DNA of 12,302 nucleotides, taken from NCBI GenBank assembly GCA_020355145.1, contig CP070660.1, forward strand, positions 1,259,020 through 1,271,321. The letters are read 5' to 3'. Position 1 is the first letter of the stretch. Every line of letters starts with the position of its first letter. The position numbers and the translations under genes are program-made. The stretch is from Deltaproteobacteria bacterium (GTDB taxonomy: Bacteria; Desulfobacterota; DSM-4660; Desulfatiglandales; B25-G16). The notes below the pieces were generated by a model. The model was not told where the DNA came from and made no database searches. It was given only the letters and a program-made list of their open reading frames with translations. Positions 6,562-12,302 of this stretch are shown here, one piece after another.

Positions 6562-6621
6562 CTCGTTACTCGTCACTCATTGCTCGTTTTCTTAACCAGG
6601 AACAAGCAACCAGCAACGAGG
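6562..6621. repeat. 4+4 inverted array of 7-bp words between fabF and rpiB
   Basis: Four 7-mers run forward from 6562 (CTCGTTA, then three variants) to 6589. After the spacer TCTT come four in reverse orientation, 6594-6621 (for example AACCAGC, AACGAGG). The consensus is CTSGTTR. In the minus-strand transcript the arms can pair over about 27 positions, by my hand count 19 Watson-Crick pairs, 5 G-U pairs and 3 mismatches. The stem ends two bases before the rpiB ATG. No U-run follows, so it is not a standard terminator. Confidence 0.85.
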
Positions 6622-6636
6622 AATTAAACGAATCTG

Positions 6637-7878
6637 TTAGGTTACGAATTCCTTGAAGATCAATGAGCTATTAGTGCCACCAAACCCAAAGGAATTAGAT
6701 AAAACGGACCTTACCTTTGCCATCCTGGCCTCGTTTGGCACGTAGTCAAGATCGCATTCAGGATCTGGAAATTCATAGTTGATAGTCGGTGGGATAAGGC
6801 CATTTCTGATGGTCAAAATGGAATATATTGACTCAACCACTCCTGCACCGCCCAAAAGATGACCAGTCATCGATTTTGTAGAGCTTATGGCAATCTTGTA
6901 TGCATGATCACCAAAGACGGATTTTATCGCCTTTGTCTCTGAGATATCATTCAATTTTGTACTCGTTCCATGCGCGTTGATGTAATCAATATCAGTAGGA
7001 TTTAGTCCCGCATCCTTCAACGCTGCCTCCATACATAGGCTTGCCCCTATTCCATCAGGGTCAGGGGCAGTGAAATGATAGGCATCTGAGGACATGCCAT
7101 AGCCAACCATCTCCGCATAGATATCCGCCCCCCTATCAAGTGCATGATTCAATTCCTCTAAGATAATGATACCACCACCCTCTGACATTATAAAGCCATC
7201 CCTTTCTATATCAAAGGGCCTAGATGCCCTCTCTGGTTCATCATTTCTCGTTGAAAGGGACTTCATAGAGGTAAATCCTCCTAAGGCCAAGGGGGTTATA
7301 ACCGCTTCTGTCCCACCACTTATCATGGCCTCGGCCGCTCCCCGCTGGATTATCTTAAATGAGTCACCAATGGCATGAGCGCTGGCGGCACATGCTGTTA
7401 CTACACACGTGTTTGGACCTCTAGCTCCAAACTCGATAGCTATCTGGCCCGGGGCCATATTGGTAATTATACCAGGGATAAAAAAGGGGCTTACCCTCCT
7501 TGGGCCCTTTTCTAAAAGAGCCTTATGATAAAACTCAATGGTGCTCAATCCACCTATACCGGAACCTGTCACACACCCAACCCGCTGATTGTTTTTGGGT
7601 GTTATCTTGAGCCTTGAGTCTTCAACAGCCATCCGGGCTGAGGCTATGGCATAGTGAATGAAGATATCAAGGTGCTTGGCATCCTTCGCGCTAAGAAAAT
7701 CCTCAGACCTAAAATCCCTTACCTCACCAGCAATCTGGCAAGGAAACGAAGAGGCATCGAATTTGGTAATAGGCCCTATCCCGGACTTTCCCTTTGAGAC
7801 AGCCTCCCAGTTTTCCTCTACTCCTATACTAAGGGGCGTAACCATGCCCAACCCAGTAATGACAACTCTCCTGGCCAT
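6637..7878 (-). CDS. fabF: Beta-ketoacyl-ACP synthase II
   Basis: Elongating condensing enzyme of type II fatty acid synthesis, joining malonyl-ACP to acyl-ACP. The protein has 413 residues, the expected length. It starts MARRVVITGLGMVTPLSIG. The catalytic triad is complete: Cys163 in VVTACAASAHAIGDS, His303 in INAHGTSTKLND and His340 in KSMTGHLLGGAG. The C-terminal NSFGFGGTNSS loop (395-405) is intact. The ATG at 7878 has a GGGAG about 9-10 bases upstream. It follows acpP by 33 bp, the usual acpP-fabF pair. No FabH is visible here, so this is the only condensing enzyme in the window. Confidence 0.97.
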   Translation of the reverse strand: MARRVVITGLGMVTPLSIGVEENWEAVSKGKSGIGPITKFDASSFPCQIAGEVRDFRSEDFLSAKDAKHLDIFIHYAIASARMAVEDSRLKITPKNNQRVGCVTGSGIGGLSTIEFYHKALLEKGPRRVSPFFIPGIITNMAPGQIAIEFGARGPNTCVVTACAASAHAIGDSFKIIQRGAAEAMISGGTEAVITPLALGGFTSMKSLSTRNDEPERASRPFDIERDGFIMSEGGGIIILEELNHALDRGADIYAEMVGYGMSSDAYHFTAPDPDGIGASLCMEAALKDAGLNPTDIDYINAHGTSTKLNDISETKAIKSVFGDHAYKIAISSTKSMTGHLLGGAGVVESIYSILTIRNGLIPPTINYEFPDPECDLDYVPNEARMAKVRSVLSNSFGFGGTNSSLIFKEFVT

Positions 7879-7911
7879 CTTAGTATACTCCCTAATTATC
7901 TAAATGGGCGT

Positions 7912-8145
7912 CTACCCTTTATCCTTTTCGATATATTCAATAGCGTCCCGAACAGTAAGGATCTTTTCGGCCTCCTCGTCAGAAATAGAGATACCAAATT
8001 CCTCTTCCATGGACATAATCAATTCTACCTGATCTAGGGAGTCTGCACCCAAATCATCCACGAATGACGCCCCAGGAACCACATCTTCCTCATTAACCTC
8101 CAGCTGCTCACAGATGATCTTTTTCACCTTCTCCTCAACGGACAT
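7912..8145 (-). CDS. acpP: Acyl carrier protein
   Basis: Small acidic carrier that holds growing acyl chains on a 4'-phosphopantetheine arm. The 77-residue product has the invariant DSL motif in GADSLDQVELIM (33-44). Ser36 is the attachment site, exactly the classical position, and the protein has a high Glu/Asp content (MSVEEKVKKIICEQL...). The ATG has GGAGG 9 bases upstream. It sits between fabG and fabF with short gaps (36 and 33 bp), as in most bacterial fab clusters. No abnormal residues. Confidence 0.98.
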   Translation of the reverse strand: MSVEEKVKKIICEQLEVNEEDVVPGASFVDDLGADSLDQVELIMSMEEEFGISISDEEAEKILTVRDAIEYIEKDKG

Positions 8146-8181
8146 TCCTATTCACCTCCATAAATTGTTTGTTAAATGACC

Positions 8182-8928
8182 TTACGTATAAAGCCCACCA
8201 TTTACATGAATAACCTGTCCTGTAATATAATTTGCACTAGCCGAAGCCAACCAATAGACCGTTTCGGCCACCTCATCAGGTTCGCCAATCCTACCCATGG
8301 GAATCTGGGCCAAAAAGGTCTCCTTTACCTTATCAGGAAGTCTTTCTGTCATCTCTGTATTAATAAAACCTGGTGCTACTGCATTAACTGTAATACCTCT
8401 GGTAGCCAATTCCCTTGCAACACTCTTAGTAAAACCAATTATTCCCGCCTTGGAGGCTGCATAGTTGTACTGCCCAACATTTCCTATCTGTCCAACTACA
8501 GATGAGATATTTATAATCCTTCCACTCCTCTCTTTTATCATCGACCTGATTACTGCCTTAGTACAATTAAAGACGCCCTTAAGATTAACCAGCAGGGCCT
8601 GGTCCCACTGATCTTCAGACATCCTCATCAGAAATGCGTCCCTTATTATCCCGGCATTATTAACCAATACATCCACCCTTTGAAACTCCCTTAATACCTC
8701 CTGGAAAAACTCCCCAACAGCGCCAAATGAGGAAACATCGAGCTTCTTTGCCCTTGCCTTAACATCCATTTTATCAAGAAGCTCTAATGTCTCATTTGCC
8801 TTAAGCTCATCAGGGTCATAGTGAACAAATATAATCCCAGCGCCCTCCCTGGCAAACCTGAGGCAAATCGCCCGACCAATTCCCGTGGAACCACCAGTTA
8901 TTACCACTATCCTCTTTGATTCAGGCAA
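8182..8928 (-). CDS. fabG: 3-oxoacyl-ACP reductase
   Basis: NADPH-dependent short-chain dehydrogenase/reductase that performs the first reduction of each fatty acid elongation cycle. The 248-residue product has the cofactor motif TGGSTGIG (11-18), NNAG (90-93) and the catalytic tetrad Asn115, Ser143, Tyr156 and Lys160 (YAASK). The loop VAPGFINTEMTE (184-195) and the end GQVIHVNGG are typical of FabG. The start is TTG at 8928, with AGAGGG 6 bases upstream; no ATG lies nearby in frame, and the reading matches family length. It is 17 bp after plsX. fabH and fabD, often between these two genes, are missing. Confidence 0.96.
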   Translation of the reverse strand: MPESKRIVVITGGSTGIGRAICLRFAREGAGIIFVHYDPDELKANETLELLDKMDVKARAKKLDVSSFGAVGEFFQEVLREFQRVDVLVNNAGIIRDAFLMRMSEDQWDQALLVNLKGVFNCTKAVIRSMIKERSGRIINISSVVGQIGNVGQYNYAASKAGIIGFTKSVARELATRGITVNAVAPGFINTEMTERLPDKVKETFLAQIPMGRIGEPDEVAETVYWLASASANYITGQVIHVNGGLYT

Positions 8929-8945
8929 TCTTATCCCTCTTTTAT

Positions 8946-9968
8946 TTACATGGCATCAGTCTCGTTAAAGGCCTTTGATTGAAATTTAGCCAGCCCTTCC
9001 TCCAGCCGATCTTGAACACCCTTAATGACAAAATCCCTAGCTGTTCTAATCGCATTCTTTATAGCCTTAGGGGAAGAGATGCCATGACATATAACGCCAA
9101 CACCCTTAACCCCCAAAAGAAGGGCTCCACCACATTCTGCATAATCAATATTGCTTTTAAATTTTTCAAACGCCCTTCTGATAAGCCAGAAACCAAACCT
9201 AGAAATTAGACCCTTGGACATCTCTCTCTCGAACATGATCCCCATAGTCTCTGCCATTCCCTCAGTCAATTTAACTGCTACATTACCTACAAATCCATCG
9301 CTAACAATTACCTGTACGTCTCCAGAAAAGATATCCCTTCCTTCAACGTTCCCGATAAAATTAAATGGTCCCTTTTTAAACAGATCGTGGGCTATTCTAA
9401 CCTGCTCATTACCCTTACCTCCCTCTTGCCCGATATTCAATATACCAACCCTTGGATTATCAATATTAAGGAGTGAGTGAGTAAAAATATCACCCATAAT
9501 CCCGAATTCAAAGAGTTGCCTGGGTTTGGTGTCAACATTAGCTCCAACATCAATCAATACGACATTTCCCTTCGCACCAGGAAAGATCACGGCCAAGGCC
9601 GGCCTTTCCACACCCTTTATCCTTCCAACAGTAAGAACAGCAGCCCCTATGGTTGCCCCGGAATTTCCAGCACTGACAACTGCCTCAGCCTTGCCTCTTT
9701 TTGCAAGATCAAAGGCCACCATAATAGAGGCATCCTTCTTCTTTCGCAGAACCTTCATGGGTGATTCATCCATAGCTACCATCTGAGAGCAATGATGAAT
9801 CTGGATGCCGTTACCTATACCTCCCCCTCTACTTAGCTCTCTACGAATGAGGTCTTGATCTCCTACTAATGTGATATCCACCCCCAATTCAGGCTGTGCC
9901 CAAAGGGCACCTTGAACGATCACCCCGGGGGCATGGTCTCCACCCATTGCGTCTACAGCTATATTCAA
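8946..9968 (-). CDS. plsX: Phosphate acyltransferase PlsX
   Basis: Makes acyl-phosphate from acyl-ACP for PlsY, the entry to membrane phospholipid synthesis; PlsX is a peripheral membrane enzyme. The 340-residue product starts MNIAVDAMGGDHAP, the family signature. It continues with VVSAGNSGATIGAA (97-110), VLIDVGANVDTKP (137-149), EGRDIFSGDVQVIVSDGFVGNV (209-230) and YAECGGALLLGVKGVGVICHG (276-296), all well conserved. The start codon is TTG, one base after the rpmF stop, with AGAGGG inside the last rpmF codons. This fits tight translational coupling. The rpmF-plsX pair is a classic arrangement. Confidence 0.96.
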   Translation of the reverse strand: MNIAVDAMGGDHAPGVIVQGALWAQPELGVDITLVGDQDLIRRELSRGGGIGNGIQIHHCSQMVAMDESPMKVLRKKKDASIMVAFDLAKRGKAEAVVSAGNSGATIGAAVLTVGRIKGVERPALAVIFPGAKGNVVLIDVGANVDTKPRQLFEFGIMGDIFTHSLLNIDNPRVGILNIGQEGGKGNEQVRIAHDLFKKGPFNFIGNVEGRDIFSGDVQVIVSDGFVGNVAVKLTEGMAETMGIMFEREMSKGLISRFGFWLIRRAFEKFKSNIDYAECGGALLLGVKGVGVICHGISSPKAIKNAIRTARDFVIKGVQDRLEEGLAKFQSKAFNETDAM

Positions 9969-9969
9969 A

Positions 9970-10152
9970 TCAACCCTCTTCTTTTTTGGTTACTGTCTTA
10001 CCCTTATAGGTCCCGCAACTCATGCATACTCGATGGGGAAGGACGGGTTCGTGACATTGTGGACAAAATGAGATAGTGGGCATCTTTATGTGGTGATGGG
10101 ATCTCCTCATGTCCCTCCTTGATCTTGATTTTTTCTTCTTAGGTACAGGCAT
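9970..10152 (-). CDS. rpmF: 50S ribosomal protein L32 (zinc-ribbon form)
   Basis: Small basic protein of the large ribosomal subunit. It has 60 residues and starts MPVPKKKKSRSRRDMRRSHH, the usual L32 N-terminal tail. It has a zinc ribbon with ligands Cys30, Cys33, Cys43 and Cys46 (CPQC ... CMSC), so it is the zinc-binding paralogue type. The gene lies between yceD and plsX as in most bacteria. There is no recognisable SD before the ATG at 10152. The 38 bases upstream of the ATG are almost entirely an array of 7-bp words. A short leader of that kind is unusual for a highly expressed ribosomal gene. Confidence 0.97.
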   Translation of the reverse strand: MPVPKKKKSRSRRDMRRSHHHIKMPTISFCPQCHEPVLPHRVCMSCGTYKGKTVTKKEEG

Positions 10153-10156
10153 AATA

Positions 10157-10191
10157 CTCGTAGCTCGTTACTGGTTGCTCGTTACTGGTTA
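10157..10191. repeat. Five tandem 7-bp words in the yceD-rpmF gap
   Basis: Five 7-mers begin at 10157, 10164, 10171, 10178 and 10185, with consensus CTSGTTR (CTCGTTA, CTGGTTG). The 14-mer GCTCGTTACTGGTT occurs twice in tandem, exactly, at 10163-10176 and 10177-10190. The last unit contains the yceD stop codon (10189-10191), and the array ends 4 bases from the rpmF ATG. The same word family fills the fabF-rpiB gap. Confidence 0.9.
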
Positions 10192-10686
10192 GTGAAAAGA
10201 TTTTTTATCTCTTAATGAACATGAACACCTTGTCATATTCAAATTACACCCACATATAGGGCAAAGTCCTTTACACTCTCTAGTGCAAAGGGTCTTCACG
10301 GGCACATTAAGAATAATTTGCTCTTTTATTATCTGATCAGGGTCTAAAAGATTACCATCAATGAAATCGAGATCAAGATCATCCTCTGATAGTTCAACCT
10401 CCAACTCTCCTTTAAATGGTGAAATTGACAGATATATCCTAAAATCCGTCGATAAATCCCAGCTATAAGGCTCAAGACATCTGTCACATCTCAAAAGCAG
10501 CCTAGTAGATAAAAAACCCTCAACTACAATCTTTTTGCCAGCTGGATATATTTTAATCCAGGCAGAAAGAGGGCCTTCAAGCCCGACTATCCGATCCTCA
10601 TCAGGATCAGGCCTCCACCAATCTGGTGTAAGCCTAAAGTCTGCCTTTTTACCCTCTGAAGGGATATTTGTCAAATCGATCTTCAT
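10189..10686 (-). CDS. yceD: DUF177 / YceD family protein
   Basis: YceD-family proteins are linked to large-subunit rRNA metabolism and are encoded next to rpmF in most bacteria. The exact molecular role is unsettled. This member has 165 residues. The core has LRCDRCLEPYSWDL (65-78) with Cys67 and Cys70, an acidic middle (98-110) and LDPDQIIKEQIILNVPVKTLC (114-134). A cysteine-rich end follows: CTRECKGLCPICGCNLNMTRCSC (134-156, Cys at 134, 138, 142, 145, 147, 154 and 156). The CKGLCPxCGxNLN motif is common in this family and suggests a metal site. The ATG at 10686 has AGG 5 bases upstream. It is the first gene of the minus-strand run. Its stop codon lies inside a 7-mer word array. Confidence 0.9.
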   Translation of the reverse strand: MKIDLTNIPSEGKKADFRLTPDWWRPDPDEDRIVGLEGPLSAWIKIYPAGKKIVVEGFLSTRLLLRCDRCLEPYSWDLSTDFRIYLSISPFKGELEVELSEDDLDLDFIDGNLLDPDQIIKEQIILNVPVKTLCTRECKGLCPICGCNLNMTRCSCSLRDKKSFH

Positions 10687-10749
10687 TTAAGCCTAGAGCC
10701 TAAAATGAACAACCAAGGATTATAGATTTCTTTAAATAATTAAGATTTG

Positions 10750-10778
10750 CTTTTATATCCAGCACTTTTTTTTGTCAA
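10750..10778 (-). promoter_or_regulatory. Candidate sigma-70-type promoter for the yceD-rpmF-plsX run
   Basis: On the minus strand a perfect TTGACA (10778-10773) is followed by a run of A and then TATAAA (10757-10752; 15-base spacing) or TAAAAG (10755-10750; 17-base spacing). Transcription would begin near 10743, leaving a leader of about 57 bases before yceD. The -35 match is exact; the best -10 depends on spacing. Confidence 0.55.
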
Positions 10779-10802
10779 GAAAATTTCTTCCCCTGCCTCC
10801 AC

Positions 10803-10831
10803 TTGAATTGCTGAATGGAAAGTAGTAAGAT
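10803..10831 (+). promoter_or_regulatory. Candidate sigma-70-type promoter for cinA
   Basis: TTGAAT (10803-10808) and TAAGAT (10826-10831) are separated by exactly 17 bases, with four of six consensus bases in each box. Start near 10838 would give a short leader of about 22 bases. It is weaker than the divergent promoter, from which its -35 box is separated by 24 bp. Confidence 0.4.
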
Positions 10832-10860
10832 CCAGGACAAATAGATTATAGAATATTACC

Positions 10861-12069
10861 ATGAATTGTGAAATAGTAACTATCGGAAACGAACTTTTAC
10901 TTGGCCAGATAATTGACACCAACGCATCCTATCTCGCTCGCAAGCTCAATCTTATCGGAATCAATATAACCTTTCACACTACCGTAGGAGACGACTATCC
11001 CCAAATAAGAGATGTTCTTTCTCAGGCACTGAAGAGAGCAGATCTCGTCATAACTACAGGTGGCATTGGGCCCACAGAGGATGACCTGACAAGGGAGGTA
11101 GTAGCTGATCTGGTAGGTGCCCAACTTATTTTCAAAGAGGAATTGATGGAACAGATCGAGTCAATTTTCACCCGCCTTGGTTACAGGATGCCGGAAAACA
11201 ACAAGAAACAGGCCTTTATACCTGATGGGGCCATCTCAATCCCTAACGAGATAGGAACAGCTCCGGGATTTATCATCCAGAAAGGATCAAGTTTAATTGT
11301 TGCCCTTCCCGGCGTACCAAAAGAGCTCAAATACCTCTTAAACAATCAGGTAATACCTTACCTGAAGAGACATTTCCACCTTGATGGGGAATTGATTACC
11401 TCCAGGGTCCTGAAGGTAACCGGTATAGGTGAAAGCAAGGTAGATAGTCGGATAAAAGACCTTATTACCCCTAACACCAATCCCAGTGTCGGTATTATGG
11501 CCTCACCAGGTGATATAAGTATCACAATAACGGCCTATGCAAAAAATGCAAAGAAGGCCGAGGATCTTATCCGGCCAATCGAGCAAGAGATCAGATCACG
11601 CCTCGGGATCAACATATATGGTACTAATGATGACACCCTCGATATGGTAGTCACAAACCTTCTAAATAAAAGGGGGGATACCTTAAGTGTTATAGAGAAC
11701 TTTTCAGGAGGGCAATTAACAGCAAGGCTGCAAAGGTCACCATTATCCCCGCTCAAAGAAGGTATTGTGATAGGAAAAAGAGAAAGGATTCCCCCCTTTT
11801 TAGACAGAAAAACCCCTACTATTAATAAGGAGATAGCCGAGACCCTAGCCAAGAGAATAAGGGATAAGGGGAATAGTTCAATTGGCTTGGCCCTCATAGG
11901 GACATTAAAGGCAACTGAAAGGGGTTATGAGGTAGATGCCCAGGTAGTAGTTTCCGGTGAAGATGTCAGTAGAAGCTATGACTGGAAAATGGGTGGCGAT
12001 ATCCCCACCCTTCAGGGCAGGGCCGCCACAATAGCCTTGAATACCCTGAGGTTAGCCTTGATTTCCTGA
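10861..12069 (+). CDS. cinA: CinA-family protein with a degenerate C-terminal amidase domain
   Basis: The N-terminal COG1058/MoaB-like domain (about 1-170) is well conserved. It starts MNCEIVTIGNELLLGQIIDTN and has LVITTGGIGPTEDDLT (62-77), TAPGFII (133-139) and ALPGVPKEL (148-156). In CinA this domain is an ADP-ribose pyrophosphatase. A linker domain follows (about 175-255). The C-terminal region (about 258-400) is placed where the nicotinamide-nucleotide amidase (PncC) sits. However, the expected ESCTGG reads ENFSGG (279-284), so the usual nucleophile Ser is Asn280. The later AYSNxxK and TGIAGPGG segments are not recognisable. Length (402) is near the usual 410-420. The ATG lacks an SD but fits the family start. 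It is the only plus-strand gene. Amidase loss is inferred. Confidence 0.92.
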   Translation: MNCEIVTIGNELLLGQIIDTNASYLARKLNLIGINITFHTTVGDDYPQIRDVLSQALKRADLVITTGGIGPTEDDLTREVVADLVGAQLIFKEELMEQIESIFTRLGYRMPENNKKQAFIPDGAISIPNEIGTAPGFIIQKGSSLIVALPGVPKELKYLLNNQVIPYLKRHFHLDGELITSRVLKVTGIGESKVDSRIKDLITPNTNPSVGIMASPGDISITITAYAKNAKKAEDLIRPIEQEIRSRLGINIYGTNDDTLDMVVTNLLNKRGDTLSVIENFSGGQLTARLQRSPLSPLKEGIVIGKRERIPPFLDRKTPTINKEIAETLAKRIRDKGNSSIGLALIGTLKATERGYEVDAQVVVSGEDVSRSYDWKMGGDIPTLQGRAATIALNTLRLALIS

Positions 12070-12302
12070 TATTAACAGTTTATAGGTATAAGTGGAAAAG
12101 TGGACTAAGTTATGCAAGGGTTCACTAGATGTCTATATAAGCTAAGATCTTAACATTTATATCAAGTTCTTGCGGAGAAATAAAACCCCGATTTTAATGA
12201 GACTTTTAAATTCGAAATCCGAAGCACGAAATCCTAAACAAATCCGAATGACCAAAATTCCAATGTTCTAAACCAAAAACCTTTCCATAAGAGCACAAGT
12301 AC
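12070..12302. other. AT-rich region after cinA with a degenerate word array
   Basis: No gene, RNA or clear terminator is seen up to the window edge. Bases 12208-12269 hold about nine words of roughly 7-8 bp, such as AAATTCG, AAATCCG, AAGCACG and AAATCCT. There is a short palindrome TAAGATCTTA at 12143-12152. No T-run follows any strong stem, so the cinA transcript end is not defined here. Confidence 0.6.
12208..12269. repeat. Array of about nine degenerate 7-8-bp words after cinA
   Basis: Words start at 12208, 12215, 12222 and 12229 (exact 7-base phase), then continue with looser phase to 12269. They share AAATYCG/AANNNC character. Similar 'AAATCCG' word strings are, from memory, scattered between genes in several uncultured deltaproteobacterial genomes. 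The phase is less strict than in the arrays elsewhere in this window. Confidence 0.65.

Noticed and set aside
6562..6621. Intrinsic terminator after fabF
   Set aside because: The stem is long but is followed by the rpiB start codon, not a U-run.
10740..10922. Minus-strand reading frame across the cinA start and both candidate promoters
   Set aside because: It has no family character, no ribosome site, and overlaps well-supported cinA sequence.
11535..11897. Long minus-strand open frame inside cinA
   Set aside because: Its sequence is the antisense shadow of cinA, with low-complexity hydrophobic content and no recognisable start region.
12143..12152. Palindrome TAAGATCTTA as an operator or attachment site
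   Set aside because: A single 10-bp palindrome in AT-rich DNA without partner sites is expected by chance.
1..12302. Defence island, prophage or insertion sequence
   Set aside because: All genes are recognisable housekeeping genes; there is no transposase, integrase, nuclease or toxin-antitoxin pair.

Overview
This window is a compact bacterial housekeeping cluster. One long run of genes reads leftward on the minus strand, and a single divergent gene (cinA) sits on the right on the plus strand. The minus-strand order is yceD-rpmF-plsX-fabG-acpP-fabF-rpiB-dCMP deaminase-nrdR-ribD-ribE-ribBA-ribH-nusB-(stand-alone M17 N-terminal domain protein)-leuS. From memory, this order is typical of Desulfobacterota (former Deltaproteobacteria) and relatives, so an uncultured member of that group is the best guess. 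That is an inference from gene order and protein character; no marker in the window fixes the taxon.

Right end (10.2-12.3 kb): cinA diverges from yceD across a 174-bp gap that contains one plausible promoter for each direction. The C-terminal amidase domain of this CinA has lost its recognisable catalytic motif. Centre right (6.6-10.2 kb): ribosomal protein L32 and its usual neighbour YceD, followed by phospholipid and fatty acid genes (plsX, fabG, acpP, fabF). The fabH and fabD genes that often lie between plsX and fabG are absent. Centre (5.1-6.6 kb): rpiB, a ComEB-type dCMP deaminase and nrdR, which together touch pentose phosphate and deoxynucleotide metabolism. A 109-bp gap between rpiB and the deaminase may hold a scrap of glyA. 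Left (0.15-5.05 kb): a complete riboflavin set (ribD, ribE, ribBA, ribH) followed by nusB, an M17 N-terminal domain protein without a peptidase domain, and the first 51 codons of leuS, which runs off the left edge.

Most junctions are tight (a 4-bp ATGA overlap, a 14-bp overlap, 0- and 1-bp gaps), so long co-transcripts are likely. Three of the minus-strand genes (plsX, fabG, dCMP deaminase) appear to start at TTG.

The most unusual structure lies between the genes. Four gaps inside the run, and the region downstream of cinA, carry arrays of short degenerate words: 7-mers in two gaps with the same consensus, 8-mers in one, 9-mers in one, and another roughly 7-bp word after cinA. Some arrays abut or overlap stop codons, or sit directly in front of start codons where a Shine-Dalgarno (SD) sequence would be expected. 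One forms a 4+4 inverted array predicted to fold in the transcript. No CRISPR array, rRNA or tRNA gene, insertion sequence, prophage, defence system or FMN riboswitch was seen.
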